Source: Lachnospiraceae bacterium
GTDB lineage: Bacteria; Bacillota; Clostridia; Lachnospirales; Lachnospiraceae
NCBI GenBank assembly: GCA_900751785.1
Contig: CAADSM010000141.1
Coordinates: forward strand, 1-43,882
Direction of reading: 5' to 3'
Length of the DNA: 43,882 nucleotides
Shown here: positions 1-8,326 of the stretch, one piece after another
How positions within the stretch are numbered: position 1 is the stretch's first letter
Layout of the letters: the number at the start of each line of letters is the position of its first letter
Program-made: the position numbers and the translations under genes
The notes under the pieces: model-generated
Told to the model about the DNA's origin: nothing
The model's database searches: none
Seen by the model: the letters and a program-made list of their open reading frames with translations, nothing else

Positions 1-858
1 GCCGGTAAAAACAATGGCTGCTATGCCCACTCCCGCCGCAAGAGCGCCCTGGAGCATTTTCACCTGGCCTTCCTGCTCTCTCGCCTCACATGCAGCCTCA
101 TAGTCTGCCTGCATCTGGGCAAAGGCTTTCTCCTGCTCTGCCGCTGCCAGCTCGATCTCTTCCTGATGCTCCTCCACATACTGTCCGGCAGCCACTGCCC
201 TCTGATACAGATCCAGCATATTCGTATTGCCCGCCACAGCTCCGGGCTGATAGGAGGGTATGCTGGTACCGTTGTTGAGATAGTCCAGCACCGTCGCCTG
301 AAGACTGTCGATCATCCCCTGTACATCTGACTGCACTGCCTGGAGCTCACTGCTCTCATAATCCCCTATCTCCGCCTCGAAATCTCCAAGCTCGCTTTTC
401 AGACCGTCCATTGTGTTCTTCAGATTATCGATCGAAGGATTTTTCAGATAGATCAGGTCTGAAACACTGTTCACGCTTCTTCCGATACTGTCTGAGACCT
501 CCTGCAGAGTCTCTGACTCTCTCCCCAGCTTCTCCTGTACCTCCTTCAGGATCTCCTGCGGGATACTGGAATAGAGACTGGCGTCAATATCATAATAACC
601 GATTTTATATAAGAGCAGTCTTGCCTGATAGTACTGCAGTGTGGTCTGCAGAAAACTGACAAGCAGTCCATGCACCTCCTGGAGATACGCCTTGGCTGAT
701 TCTGCGCTGGCTCCGCTGAAGCTTTCCATCGATACCAGCCTCTCATATTCTCCCGACCAGTCTTCCAATTCATTATACCATCCACTGATTCTGTTGCATA
801 TCATAACATACAGCTGATCCATCGCCGCATATTTGATCACGTATTCTTTCCCACTCAT
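1..858 (-). CDS. LXG-domain type VII effector, N-terminal part (runs off the window)
   Basis: The reading frame is open from the ATG at 858 to the window edge: 286 codons with no stop, so the C-terminal toxin domain lies outside. The visible part is almost all helical. It begins MSGKEYVIKYAAMDQLY and contains ETLQEVSDSIGRSVNSVSDL, which is typical of the LXG targeting domain. A hydrophobic stretch (GALAAGVGIAAIVFTG) starts right at the edge. Known of the family: LXG proteins are polymorphic toxins exported by Firmicute type VII secretion, with helical partners encoded just upstream. Two such small genes and a DUF4176 gene precede it here, then EsxA and EssC. A GAGGGTGG ribosome site lies about 8 bases before the ATG. 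Toxin activity and immunity gene cannot be read from this window. The LXG call is by resemblance. Confidence 0.72.
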   Translation of the reverse strand, partial: MSGKEYVIKYAAMDQLYVMICNRISGWYNELEDWSGEYERLVSMESFSGASAESAKAYLQEVHGLLVSFLQTTLQYYQARLLLYKIGYYDIDASLYSSIPQEILKEVQEKLGRESETLQEVSDSIGRSVNSVSDLIYLKNPSIDNLKNTMDGLKSELGDFEAEIGDYESSELQAVQSDVQGMIDSLQATVLDYLNNGTSIPSYQPGAVAGNTNMLDLYQRAVAAGQYVEEHQEEIELAAAEQEKAFAQMQADYEAACEAREQEGQVKMLQGALAAGVGIAAIVFTG

Positions 859-887
859 ACTGCTGCCACCCTCGCTTCACATCTGTC

Positions 888-1160
888 TTATTTCCAGAGC
901 TGCGCCAGAAGCTTATCCACAGCGTCCAGACTGTTTCCCATCTTCCGGATCGCCTCGATATCCTTCAAAAGCAGGCTTCGGTAGTTCTGCATGATCGCCT
1001 GCAGCTGTCCGTACTGTGCCACATACTGCTCAAAGGCATCCGCCTTTTCTCCCATCGAAGACCAGCTCTCTGCTGTAATATTGATATTTTCCGCAGCGCT
1101 TTTCATAGAAGCGATCCGCGCCACGAAATAGACCTGATTCAGCCCGATCGTCCCTGCCAT
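888..1160 (-). CDS. small helical WXG100-like LXG partner (DUF3130/TIGR04197-like)
   Basis: A 90-residue protein predicted to be all alpha-helical, with a WSSMGEKADAFEQYVAQY segment reminiscent of WXG100 proteins. Size, helicity and position immediately before an LXG gene fit the LXG-associated helical proteins (the SACOL2603/TIGR04197 type) that bind the LXG N-terminus and guide it to the secretion ATPase. It starts at ATG 1160 behind a GGGGGTG ribosome site. It lies 29 bases upstream of the LXG gene and 17 bases downstream of the coiled-coil partner, so all three are probably co-translated. The family assignment rests on size, helicity and context; no catalytic motif is present or expected. 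Confidence 0.65.
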   Translation of the reverse strand: MAGTIGLNQVYFVARIASMKSAAENINITAESWSSMGEKADAFEQYVAQYGQLQAIMQNYRSLLLKDIEAIRKMGNSLDAVDKLLAQLWK

Positions 1161-1177
1161 AAGAACACCCCCGTTTC

Positions 1178-1630
1178 CTAATTACAAAGCTTCTCAATTG
1201 TATTGATCAGTGAATTGATCAGAGATCCCAGGTACAGGATATCCCCATTGAGCTGCATGTTCTCATTCTCCAGCCGCGTGATCTCGTCGCACACCGCGTC
1301 CAGGATCTCGTCGATCCGGTCTACATAGGTATCGTAGCCGGGCACGATCGTGCTGTTGAATTCGTTCGCCGTCTTTGTACTTTTATCCCCGGTCCACTCT
1401 GTAAACTGCGAGCCGCTCTGGGCATAATCCTTCAGGGACTGATACCTTCCCTTTGCGACTGCTTTCTGCGTCTCCAGGTTTGATTTCACTGTCTTCAGGC
1501 GGGAAATCTTCTCTCTGTTCTGCCTGCATGTACTCTCCTTGCTTTCCCGTTCCCTCTCATAGCCTGACTTCTGGCTTCTGGCATTCTGGAGTTCTCGCTG
1601 CCGTCTCTGCTCCTCACTTGACGTCCCCAC
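1178..1630 (-). CDS. coiled-coil LXG partner protein (DUF5082-like), GTG start
   Basis: A 150-residue, highly charged helical protein. Residues 1-60 are rich in E, R, K and Q (RRQRELQNARSQKSGYERER), typical of a coiled coil, and the C-terminus ends in an amphipathic helix (LGSLINSLINTIEKL). It resembles the DUF5082/YwqH-type proteins encoded before LXG toxins, which act as helical partners in toxin targeting. The start is a GTG at 1630, supported by AGGAGGGG five bases upstream; no ATG exists nearby. It overlaps the 3' end of the DUF4176 gene by 17 bases, implying translational coupling. The function is inferred from context. Confidence 0.62.
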   Translation of the reverse strand: MGTSSEEQRRQRELQNARSQKSGYERERESKESTCRQNREKISRLKTVKSNLETQKAVAKGRYQSLKDYAQSGSQFTEWTGDKSTKTANEFNSTIVPGYDTYVDRIDEILDAVCDEITRLENENMQLNGDILYLGSLINSLINTIEKLCN

Positions 1631-1964
1631 TTTCGCCCCTCCTCTTTTTATTCCACTCGGTCACATTCACGCGGTCAAAATCAGAATTGCGGTACCACTC
1701 ATTGATATTATCAACCATCATCTTATCATCGTCGTCCGTATATCCCTCGAAGACTATCTTTGCGATATCCTCATGGTTAAAATACATGATCTGATCCCCA
1801 ATGATTCCCTGTGGATAGAGGCATCCGCCATAGTCGAAAAATCCTGCCGGCGCAGTTACCGCCGTGACAAGCCCTCTCGCGATGATCACGACTTTCTGGA
1901 CTCCTCCTTTTAAGATCACGATACTCCCGAGCGGGAGATAATCTATCTTTTCTTTTCCTTCCAT
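1614..1964 (-). CDS. DUF4176 family protein of the LXG cluster
   Basis: 116 residues. The first half, LPLGSIVILKGGVQKVVIIARG, is the characteristic opening of DUF4176: a small beta-rich fold starting with a 'lpiGSVVlLkgg.kkvMI.GR' pattern. This is followed by an acidic stretch (GYTDDDDK) and a polar tail. DUF4176 genes are regular neighbours of LXG toxin genes in type VII loci; their exact role is not settled, and an accessory or chaperone function is plausible. A GAAAGGAA ribosome site precedes ATG 1964. Its 3' end overlaps the next gene by 17 bases. Confidence 0.72.
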   Translation of the reverse strand: MEGKEKIDYLPLGSIVILKGGVQKVVIIARGLVTAVTAPAGFFDYGGCLYPQGIIGDQIMYFNHEDIAKIVFEGYTDDDDKMMVDNINEWYRNSDFDRVNVTEWNKKRRGESGDVK

Positions 1965-2047
1965 TGTGCATTTCCTTTCTCATTTCATCTGAACTGTATT
2001 CTTATCTGAACTGCGTCAGTTATCTTCTCTTCTCATTCTGAGGTATT

Positions 2048-2074
2048 CTCCGGGGCGCCCGACGCGCCCCGGAG
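2048..2074 (-). terminator. GC-rich perfect hairpin downstream of esxA (attenuator or mRNA end)
   Basis: An 11-bp perfect inverted repeat (CTCCGGGGCGC / GCGCCCCGGAG) with a five-base loop, located 32 bases past the esxA stop. No U-tract follows in the minus direction, so it is not a classic intrinsic terminator. It could be a partial terminator or an mRNA-stabilising stem that lets EsxA be made in excess over the effector genes downstream. Confidence 0.55.
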
Positions 2075-2105
2075 CCCTTCTGGCAAAACTGCTGTTCTTC
2101 GCCTC

Positions 2106-2399
2106 TTAAGCTCTGAACTGGCTTGCGATGCTCGCATCTGTCTCTTCCACGATCTTTGCCGTAGAATCAAGAGCCTGTGCGATCTCACGGATAAGCTCTT
2201 CCGCTTTCTGGAAGCCCGGTTTCAGTTCCTGATAACGTGCTGCGTAGGACTCGCTTGCAGCGCCTTCCCACTCACTCTGCAGCATCTGGAGCAGAGAATC
2301 CATCTTTGTGATGACTCCGTTCACAGTATCAGCCTCATTGCGGTACTGGTTTGCTCTCTCCCTCATCTGATCCGGGGTGATTCTGATTTGATTTGCCAT
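2106..2399 (-). CDS. esxA: WXG100 family type VII secretion protein (EsxA-like)
   Basis: 97 residues, the normal length of WXG100 proteins. Two helices are separated by a turn containing the signature W-E-G (SEWEGAASESY, residues 43-53). The opening MANQIRITPDQMRERANQYRN matches EsxA proteins. It is the small secreted substrate, and probably a structural partner, of the EssC ATPase encoded directly upstream. A very strong ribosome site (AAGGAGG, nine bases before ATG 2399) suggests high expression, and a GC-rich hairpin follows the gene. No YxxxD/E export tail is obvious in the last residues (DASIASQFRA), so export may need a partner. Confidence 0.93.
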   Translation of the reverse strand: MANQIRITPDQMRERANQYRNEADTVNGVITKMDSLLQMLQSEWEGAASESYAARYQELKPGFQKAEELIREIAQALDSTAKIVEETDASIASQFRA

Positions 2400-2457
2400 A
2401 GGTTTCTTCCTCCTTGGAAATTTATTTATATATCCGGTTTTCCCGGGTATATACCTG

Positions 2458-5400
2458 TTATTCCCGGACGCAGAGTGCGGTTTTGAGCTTCACGCACTCA
2501 TTGTCCCGTATGTAGTAGCCGTCTCCTGTCTCGATCGGCTTCTTGAATTTTCTCGCCACTGCAAGCGGCATATCATAAATCTTCATATTAGAAATATCGT
2601 CAAAATACATCATCTGATGCTGATCCCTGATGTTTTTAAAGATCTCAGGGGCACTGTACGGTATCGCCGCATTCTCCAGCGCCGAAACGATGATACAGAC
2701 ATTCAGGTTCTTGTAGCGCCCGGTCACATTCTTATAAGCCTCCATCGCCTCACGGTCGCTGCAGACTGCTGCGGCCGCATCGTAGTTATCGATGATGAGC
2801 AGGAGCAGCGGAGCAGCGGCAAGCACTGTGTCGTCGCCTGCAGCCAGGGCGTCATACCGCTCTTTCAGCTGCGCTTCGATCTCCTTGATAAAACGGGCCG
2901 CATCGTCTGTAAGGATGCCGTATCCGCAGGTATTGCCGTATTCCTTCAGCGGCGCCAGCCGCTTCCCTATGCTGTCCGAGATATAGACCCTGCTCTGTCC
3001 CGGATACATAGCCTCAAGCATATTGACTGTATACCGGATCCAGTTGTGCCGTCCTGCTCCCTCTCTTCCGGCGACCGCCAGGACGCCGACCGAGGCAAGA
3101 TCCATGGAGTACGGCATGACCGTGTCGTAATCCAGGCCTGCAACAATCGAAAATCTCTTCTTCATCATTCCCCGGAATTCTTCCTTCATATACTGTTCGT
3201 TCAGAACTGCGGGGATCAGCGGTATCCTGCGCGCCGCCATATCCCGGCTCGCCGCATTGGTCCGGGCAATGTATTCTCTGATCTGATCTGCTCTCTCATA
3301 TTCCTTCTCTCCGGAGAATGCCAGGTAGCACTGGCACTCCAGATGTTCCTTCTCGATCTCCACCAGGCATCTCCCCGGTATGTTGTCGAGCCGCTGGCTG
3401 CAGTGTTCGAACAGAGAGCTGTACTCATTCGAATCATTGCAGAATGTGGCGATTCTCGCGGAGAAATTGGACAGATACTTATATCCGATCCCTGCCGTCT
3501 GTGCATTCGCTATCACAATGCTGATGCCGACCGAAATGCCTTCCCTACAGAGATTCAGAAGTTCATCGTCATCCTGGAAGTACAGCTCTTTGAGCGCTGT
3601 CAGGTTGTCAATGATGAGCACGATCTGCGGAAGATCCTTCCTTCCCGCTTCTCTATATGCTGCGAACGAGCTGACGCCGACTGAGATCAGCCGCTCTTTG
3701 CGCTCCTCCATCTCTGTGCGCAGAAGCTTGAACAGATTCTTCAGCTTCTCATCCTCCGAAGCACAGACAACTCCGCCCACATGGCTCAAACCGTCGAAGA
3801 TCTTCAGTACCCTGGAGGCAAAATCCAGGATATAAATATTCACTTCATCCGGCGTATATCTCGAAGACAGGCTCCGGATGATATTCTGAAGGATATTCGT
3901 CTTTCCGGTCTGCGCTGATCCGATGATCATGAGATTCCTTGTACCGAGATCCACGGAGTAGACGCCCTGATACTGATTATCCGGATCATCATAGATACCC
4001 AGATCCGCATAGAATCCATCCGCTGCGCCCGCGCTCTGCTCCTGAAGGACAAAGTCGATCTGCTCCGCAAGCGCCGGGAGACAGATATCCGGCAGTTTTT
4101 CCAGATGCTTCTTATGGCAGTACTCAGCCACATACTCCACGATCGCGTCTAACTGAGTCAAAGTCTCGTTTTCACTCTTTTCTTTCTTCTGCACGAAGAC
4201 CGGTGTCTTCCTTCCCGCATCAGGGACGCTGTATATCGCAAACTCCCTGACGCTGCCATCCTCCGCCGCTGCCGGCGAGCCGCTGTACGCGGACTGGAAC
4301 AGCTCGAAGATCTCATTATTGCCGACCTGCAGATAGGCGCGGCCCGGCTCCTTGATCTCCGCTGCCAGAGGAGATTTGAGCACCTCGTTGCTGTCCTCTT
4401 TGCTCTGCACCTTCAGGCAGAGCTTGAACCGGGAGTTGCTCCAGATCTGCTCGTTGACCTGTCCGGCAGGCTTCTGTGTCGCCAGGATCAGGTGTACGCC
4501 CAGGCTTCGCCCGATACGGGCTGCTGAAATCAGCTCTTTCATAAATTCAGGCTGCTCCGCCTTCAGCTCTGCGAATTCGTCTACGATGATAATCAAATGA
4601 GGAAGAGGCACCTCCGCCTCACCGGCTTTATATTTCTTAATGTACTTATCAATATGGTTCACATCGGCGTCTGCAAACAGCCGCTGACGCTTCTGCAGTT
4701 CCGCCTTGATCGATTTCAGCGAACGGTTGATCGCCTTTCCGTCTATATTCGTGATCGCTCCCAGCAGATGGGGCAGGTCCTCGAACTGATTCACCATGCC
4801 GCCGCCCTTGAAGTCGATGATCACAAACCCGACTTCATATGGATGGAAAAGCGTCGCCATGGACAGGATATAGGTCTGAAGGATCTCAGATTTTCCGGAG
4901 CCCGTCGTTCCTGCCACCAGTCCGTGCGGTCCGTGCGCCTTGTCGTGGAGATCCAGCTCCACAATCCCCGTCTTCGATACGCCGATCGGTGCCGCCATGG
5001 AGCGGAATACCTGCGAGCGCTTCCAGCGCTGATCCAGCTCAAGGTCGTCCACCGAAAGAATGTGCAGCATCTCGAACATACTAATATTCCGTGTCAGAGA
5101 ACCTTCCAGCGAGATTTCTTCCGTATAGACCGGGGCAAGGATATCCACGACTCTCTTCGCCGCCCTGTCACTGATATGCGGGTAGACGAATCCATGCGTC
5201 TGTGAGCGATCCTCCGCGCTGATCAGGACTCCCTGCTGAGAATCCAGAATATTCACCAGCGCCGCGCATCCCACCGGGATCTCCGAGCGGTCGTTTCCGA
5301 AAAATACAAACGTGACGCCCAGATCCTTCGCCTTCTCTACAAACCGCGACACCGGATGCTTCTTGAAGCCATACTCATCATAGAAGAATACGATGATATG

Positions 5401-6972
5401 ATTCTCATAGGACTTCTCCTGCTCCCTTGCGGACAGCTCCTTATACAGATATTCAAAGATCAGGTTCTTGCTCTCATCATCGCTTACGATCGCCCTCGTG
5501 TCTGTCTGCGCGCAGTATGCTCCGGGCAGGAAACGCAGCCAGTGTATCCGGTCCTTATGCTGCTCCTCCACAACAAAGAACAGCCTGACGTCTGTGAAAT
5601 ACTGACGTGTGACAAGATCCACGATCATATTTTTGAATATTTCAAACCGGTACTGTTCCGGACCCGTGATTCCTACGGCATTCACTGCCTTCAGGTCGCA
5701 TACGACAGGAACATTCTGTACATATTTATATGCCTCACAGATCTGTTCCGGCATCAGCTGCAGCTCGTCCTCGATCTCCAGCCTCTCCTGCTTCTTATAC
5801 TTCACCGGACGCCTGGACTCCACAGCGCCGCTCCCGAGGCGGATGCAGAGGAAATCTTCGTCCTCCGGAACACGGTCGAACAGATCCGGCGAAAAGCTCT
5901 CCAGCCTTTTCTTCTCCGACTCCTGGGAGATATAGATCTCCTCCAGAGTTCTCTGTTCTTCCAGACGGCACTGCTCGATCTCCGCCTTTTTCTTCTCAAT
6001 ATACGCGTTATATTTGACGATCCGGTTCTCGCATCCCTCTTTATAATCTTTCTTCCCTTCCATCACTCCCATAACTGCGGTTATGATGGCAATCACACCG
6101 GAGATCAGTGAGAAGATGATCATCGTTCCTCCGAGGAACGCCATCGCGCCCGCCGCCACCAGGATTCCCATGGACGGGAACAGCCTCATGAACAGATTAT
6201 TCTTCGGCTTCTGCGGCTTTTCCGGCGGATCAAGGATCTCGATCTCATCCTCGCAGACGACGGTCTTAAGCCTTGTATTCCGGCTGAATCCGGGGTAGCT
6301 CTTATGCCCCGGCAGATCCCGCGACACCAGTCCTGTGACAGTCATATCGCCACGGATCTCTGTTCTCAGCTTCCCGTTTTTATAATAGAAGGAAAAATCT
6401 GAGACAGAAAAGAAATCCCCGTTCTTGATCTCTTCCCTCATTTCCGCCTTCTTCCCGTTATGGTACACACCGTACCTGGTTCTCTCAATCTGCAGAAGAA
6501 GCGAGCTGCCCTGCCGGGTAAGCACCATGGATTCACTCCCCGTATACTGGCTGTTCAGGCTGATCTGACATCCCCCGCCGCTTCCGATACGCAGCGACTG
6601 CGTCTGCCCCAGATCAATGACGCGCTCATATTTCTTCTCCCCGCTGTCGAAATCGATCAGAAATTCCAGCCGGAACGCCAGGTTGTCCGATTCCTGGTAT
6701 TTCACTTCCAGGATATCCCCGTGCTCCAGCTCCGCCGTCATCAGCTTGCGCACATCCCCGAAGGAGAGGTAAAGGTTGTCCGAGCAGATCAGGGACCATC
6801 TCCCGTTCATTTTTATAAATGTAAGCTCGATCTGCCCGAAGAAAAGATCTCTGTGCAGGCGCGCTCCGCAGTCGATCCCCGTCCCGACCTTCAGTTCACC
6901 GGCGTCGTCTGCCAGCTCGATCTCTTTGTAGAGATTTTTGTTGGAGATAATAATCTTATATCTGTTTTCCAT
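2458..6972 (-). CDS. essC: type VII secretion FtsK/SpoIIIE-family ATPase EssC
   Basis: 1504 residues, the usual EssC length. Residues 1-200 form two FHA-like domains whose phosphothreonine-binding residues are not conserved. Residues about 264-304 hold two membrane segments, and a helical linker follows. ATPase domain 1 has Walker A GTTGSGKS (688-695) and Walker B IIIVDE (794-799). Domain 2 has GSAQTGKT (1018-1025) and IVLIIDN. Domain 3 is degenerate, with GREGAGRH (1302-1309) lacking the Walker lysine. The enzyme is the motor of the Esx secretion machine and binds substrates such as EsxA and LXG complexes. It sits between esaB (12 bases upstream) and esxA. The start at 6972 follows a GGAGAGGCGGGG ribosome site. 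Domain 1 looks fully active because its catalytic Glu (E799) is present; domain 2 has Asn at that position. Confidence 0.96.
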   Translation of the reverse strand: MENRYKIIISNKNLYKEIELADDAGELKVGTGIDCGARLHRDLFFGQIELTFIKMNGRWSLICSDNLYLSFGDVRKLMTAELEHGDILEVKYQESDNLAFRLEFLIDFDSGEKKYERVIDLGQTQSLRIGSGGGCQISLNSQYTGSESMVLTRQGSSLLLQIERTRYGVYHNGKKAEMREEIKNGDFFSVSDFSFYYKNGKLRTEIRGDMTVTGLVSRDLPGHKSYPGFSRNTRLKTVVCEDEIEILDPPEKPQKPKNNLFMRLFPSMGILVAAGAMAFLGGTMIIFSLISGVIAIITAVMGVMEGKKDYKEGCENRIVKYNAYIEKKKAEIEQCRLEEQRTLEEIYISQESEKKRLESFSPDLFDRVPEDEDFLCIRLGSGAVESRRPVKYKKQERLEIEDELQLMPEQICEAYKYVQNVPVVCDLKAVNAVGITGPEQYRFEIFKNMIVDLVTRQYFTDVRLFFVVEEQHKDRIHWLRFLPGAYCAQTDTRAIVSDDESKNLIFEYLYKELSAREQEKSYENHIIVFFYDEYGFKKHPVSRFVEKAKDLGVTFVFFGNDRSEIPVGCAALVNILDSQQGVLISAEDRSQTHGFVYPHISDRAAKRVVDILAPVYTEEISLEGSLTRNISMFEMLHILSVDDLELDQRWKRSQVFRSMAAPIGVSKTGIVELDLHDKAHGPHGLVAGTTGSGKSEILQTYILSMATLFHPYEVGFVIIDFKGGGMVNQFEDLPHLLGAITNIDGKAINRSLKSIKAELQKRQRLFADADVNHIDKYIKKYKAGEAEVPLPHLIIIVDEFAELKAEQPEFMKELISAARIGRSLGVHLILATQKPAGQVNEQIWSNSRFKLCLKVQSKEDSNEVLKSPLAAEIKEPGRAYLQVGNNEIFELFQSAYSGSPAAAEDGSVREFAIYSVPDAGRKTPVFVQKKEKSENETLTQLDAIVEYVAEYCHKKHLEKLPDICLPALAEQIDFVLQEQSAGAADGFYADLGIYDDPDNQYQGVYSVDLGTRNLMIIGSAQTGKTNILQNIIRSLSSRYTPDEVNIYILDFASRVLKIFDGLSHVGGVVCASEDEKLKNLFKLLRTEMEERKERLISVGVSSFAAYREAGRKDLPQIVLIIDNLTALKELYFQDDDELLNLCREGISVGISIVIANAQTAGIGYKYLSNFSARIATFCNDSNEYSSLFEHCSQRLDNIPGRCLVEIEKEHLECQCYLAFSGEKEYERADQIREYIARTNAASRDMAARRIPLIPAVLNEQYMKEEFRGMMKKRFSIVAGLDYDTVMPYSMDLASVGVLAVAGREGAGRHNWIRYTVNMLEAMYPGQSRVYISDSIGKRLAPLKEYGNTCGYGILTDDAARFIKEIEAQLKERYDALAAGDDTVLAAAPLLLLIIDNYDAAAAVCSDREAMEAYKNVTGRYKNLNVCIIVSALENAAIPYSAPEIFKNIRDQHQMMYFDDISNMKIYDMPLAVARKFKKPIETGDGYYIRDNECVKLKTALCVRE

Positions 6973-6984
6973 TCCCCGCCTCTC

Positions 6985-7239
6985 CTATTCTGTAAAGTTG
7001 ACGATACTGCCGTTTCTGATCCCAAATTCCTTCAGCGTCTTGTTCCCCCGAAGGAGCGCGATCGGATTCTCTGATTTCAGGTAACAGTTCTTGATGTCCG
7101 TCGTGTCGATTCCCAGGCCGTACGCCGTGTTCAGCGCCAGTACGAGCTCATTTGCCGTAATTTCCAGAGGGACTTCCAGATCCGCCGAAAATTCTCTCTG
7201 AATGATATTAAATATGATCACCGCTGTTTCTTTTTCCAT
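6985..7239 (-). CDS. esaB: EsaB/YukD ubiquitin-like type VII secretion protein
   Basis: 84 residues with a ubiquitin-like beta-grasp pattern. The text 'ETAVIIFNIIQREFSADLEV' forms the first hairpin, followed by the LVLALNTAYGL helix and the ending TLKEFGIRNGSIVNF, where the last strands of YukD/EsaB normally lie. It is a small cytosolic component of Firmicute type VII systems, required for or regulating secretion; it has no diglycine tail and is not conjugated. It sits immediately before essC, as in Bacillus and Staphylococcus, and 15 bases after the MinD-like gene. Length and position both support the call. Confidence 0.88.
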   Translation of the reverse strand: MEKETAVIIFNIIQREFSADLEVPLEITANELVLALNTAYGLGIDTTDIKNCYLKSENPIALLRGNKTLKEFGIRNGSIVNFTE

Positions 7240-7254
7240 CCTCTCACCCCACTG

Positions 7255-8313
7255 CTACATGACCAGAAAGGCCGTTTTCTGTATTCCCATATTATGTGCA
7301 AGCTCTTCCAGGGTAAAATTGCCTCCCCGGGGAAAATGATCGATATATTCGTTTACATGGAACCGCACTGGCATCTCCGGCGATGTAAGGAAGTTTTCTT
7401 CGTCTTTCCGGAAATCATTACAGATGAAGAAATACTTTTCACTGCTCACGCCGTTGATGTTGGACACAAGCGTCTCGGTCGCAAAGACAGAGTCCTTCGT
7501 CTGTCTCGTCACAACCACCACTTTATCCGCTTCCCCGAGAAGCCGTGCTTTCTCCTCGTCAAACACTGAATCTGTGTCTATGATAATAAAATCATATTCT
7601 TCCGTTTTCTTTGCCGACTCTGCGATTCTCCCATAGACTGAATACTGCAGCCCCAGAGACATGAGCGGCGCTTTAAAGGGCGGCAGATAACTGAACTTCT
7701 CCCTGCGAATCACATGCCTGATCTCCTGATAGACCGAATCCTTCGGATCAGCAAGCTTCATATATACATCCGGAGCCGAGACAGGCCCCCTGTTATTTAA
7801 ATGATGCTGAAATACCTGCATCCGCTCTGCATCTATGTAGAGCGCCTTTTTATAATTTCCAGTCAGACATCCGGCAAGTCCCAGCGCCACTGTCGTCTTT
7901 CCGACGCCGCCTGCCGCAGAGCAGACCAGGATGATCTGACACATTTTTTTCCTGTGAGTGCTGACGTTCAATATCTCTGAGCTTTTTCCGACGATCTCGG
8001 TAAAAATCTCCCGGATGCTGGTATATTTGAAGAGACGGTTGATCGACAGCTCGTCCGTCATTCCTTCTTCGTATTTCTCCATCATGACAAAGAGCCGTCC
8101 TATATCGTGACGCCGGAGCTTTCCGCTGTAAAGCTGGTCCGACACGATCAGGATATCTGCCTTCTGCGGGGTGGAGAAAAGCTTTGCAAAATAATCTGCA
8201 TCCGTTATGATCTCAAGATCCGTCTCATTCGGATATTCCTCTGCAAATTTCGCCTGAAGGGGAATGATATAATTAATGTCTGTATCTGCTATGATAATTC
8301 TCGGTTTCGCCAC
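7255..8313 (-). CDS. MinD/ParA (CpaE-like) ATPase of the type VII locus, GTG start
   Basis: 352 residues. Residues 1-115 look like a receiver-type alpha/beta domain (PRIIIADTDINYIIPLQAKF) without a complete set of phospho-acceptor acidic residues, as in CpaE. Residues 126-330 form a P-loop ATPase: SAAGGVGKTT (132-141, K139), DIIIIDT-like Walker B (YDFIIIDTDS), and VVVVTRQT. The signature lysine of the ParA/MinD deviant Walker A (KGGVGKT) is Ala here (A134), so dimer-dependent hydrolysis may differ. CpaE-type ATPases position secretion or pilus machines at defined cell sites. A spatial or assembly role for the type VII apparatus is inferred. The start is GTG 8313 with AAGGAG nine bases upstream. 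Confidence 0.8.
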   Translation of the reverse strand: MAKPRIIIADTDINYIIPLQAKFAEEYPNETDLEIITDADYFAKLFSTPQKADILIVSDQLYSGKLRRHDIGRLFVMMEKYEEGMTDELSINRLFKYTSIREIFTEIVGKSSEILNVSTHRKKMCQIILVCSAAGGVGKTTVALGLAGCLTGNYKKALYIDAERMQVFQHHLNNRGPVSAPDVYMKLADPKDSVYQEIRHVIRREKFSYLPPFKAPLMSLGLQYSVYGRIAESAKKTEEYDFIIIDTDSVFDEEKARLLGEADKVVVVTRQTKDSVFATETLVSNINGVSSEKYFFICNDFRKDEENFLTSPEMPVRFHVNEYIDHFPRGGNFTLEELAHNMGIQKTAFLVM

Positions 8314-8326
8314 TGCTGTATTCTCC

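Noticed and set aside
2617..3684. 355-codon open frame on the plus strand opposite essC
   Set aside because: It lies wholly inside essC in antisense, its product is rich in His, Arg and Cys with no domain, and the essC frame is unmistakable.
4597..5205. 202-codon plus-strand frame inside essC
   Set aside because: Antisense to the first ATPase domain; codon-composition shadow without a ribosome site.
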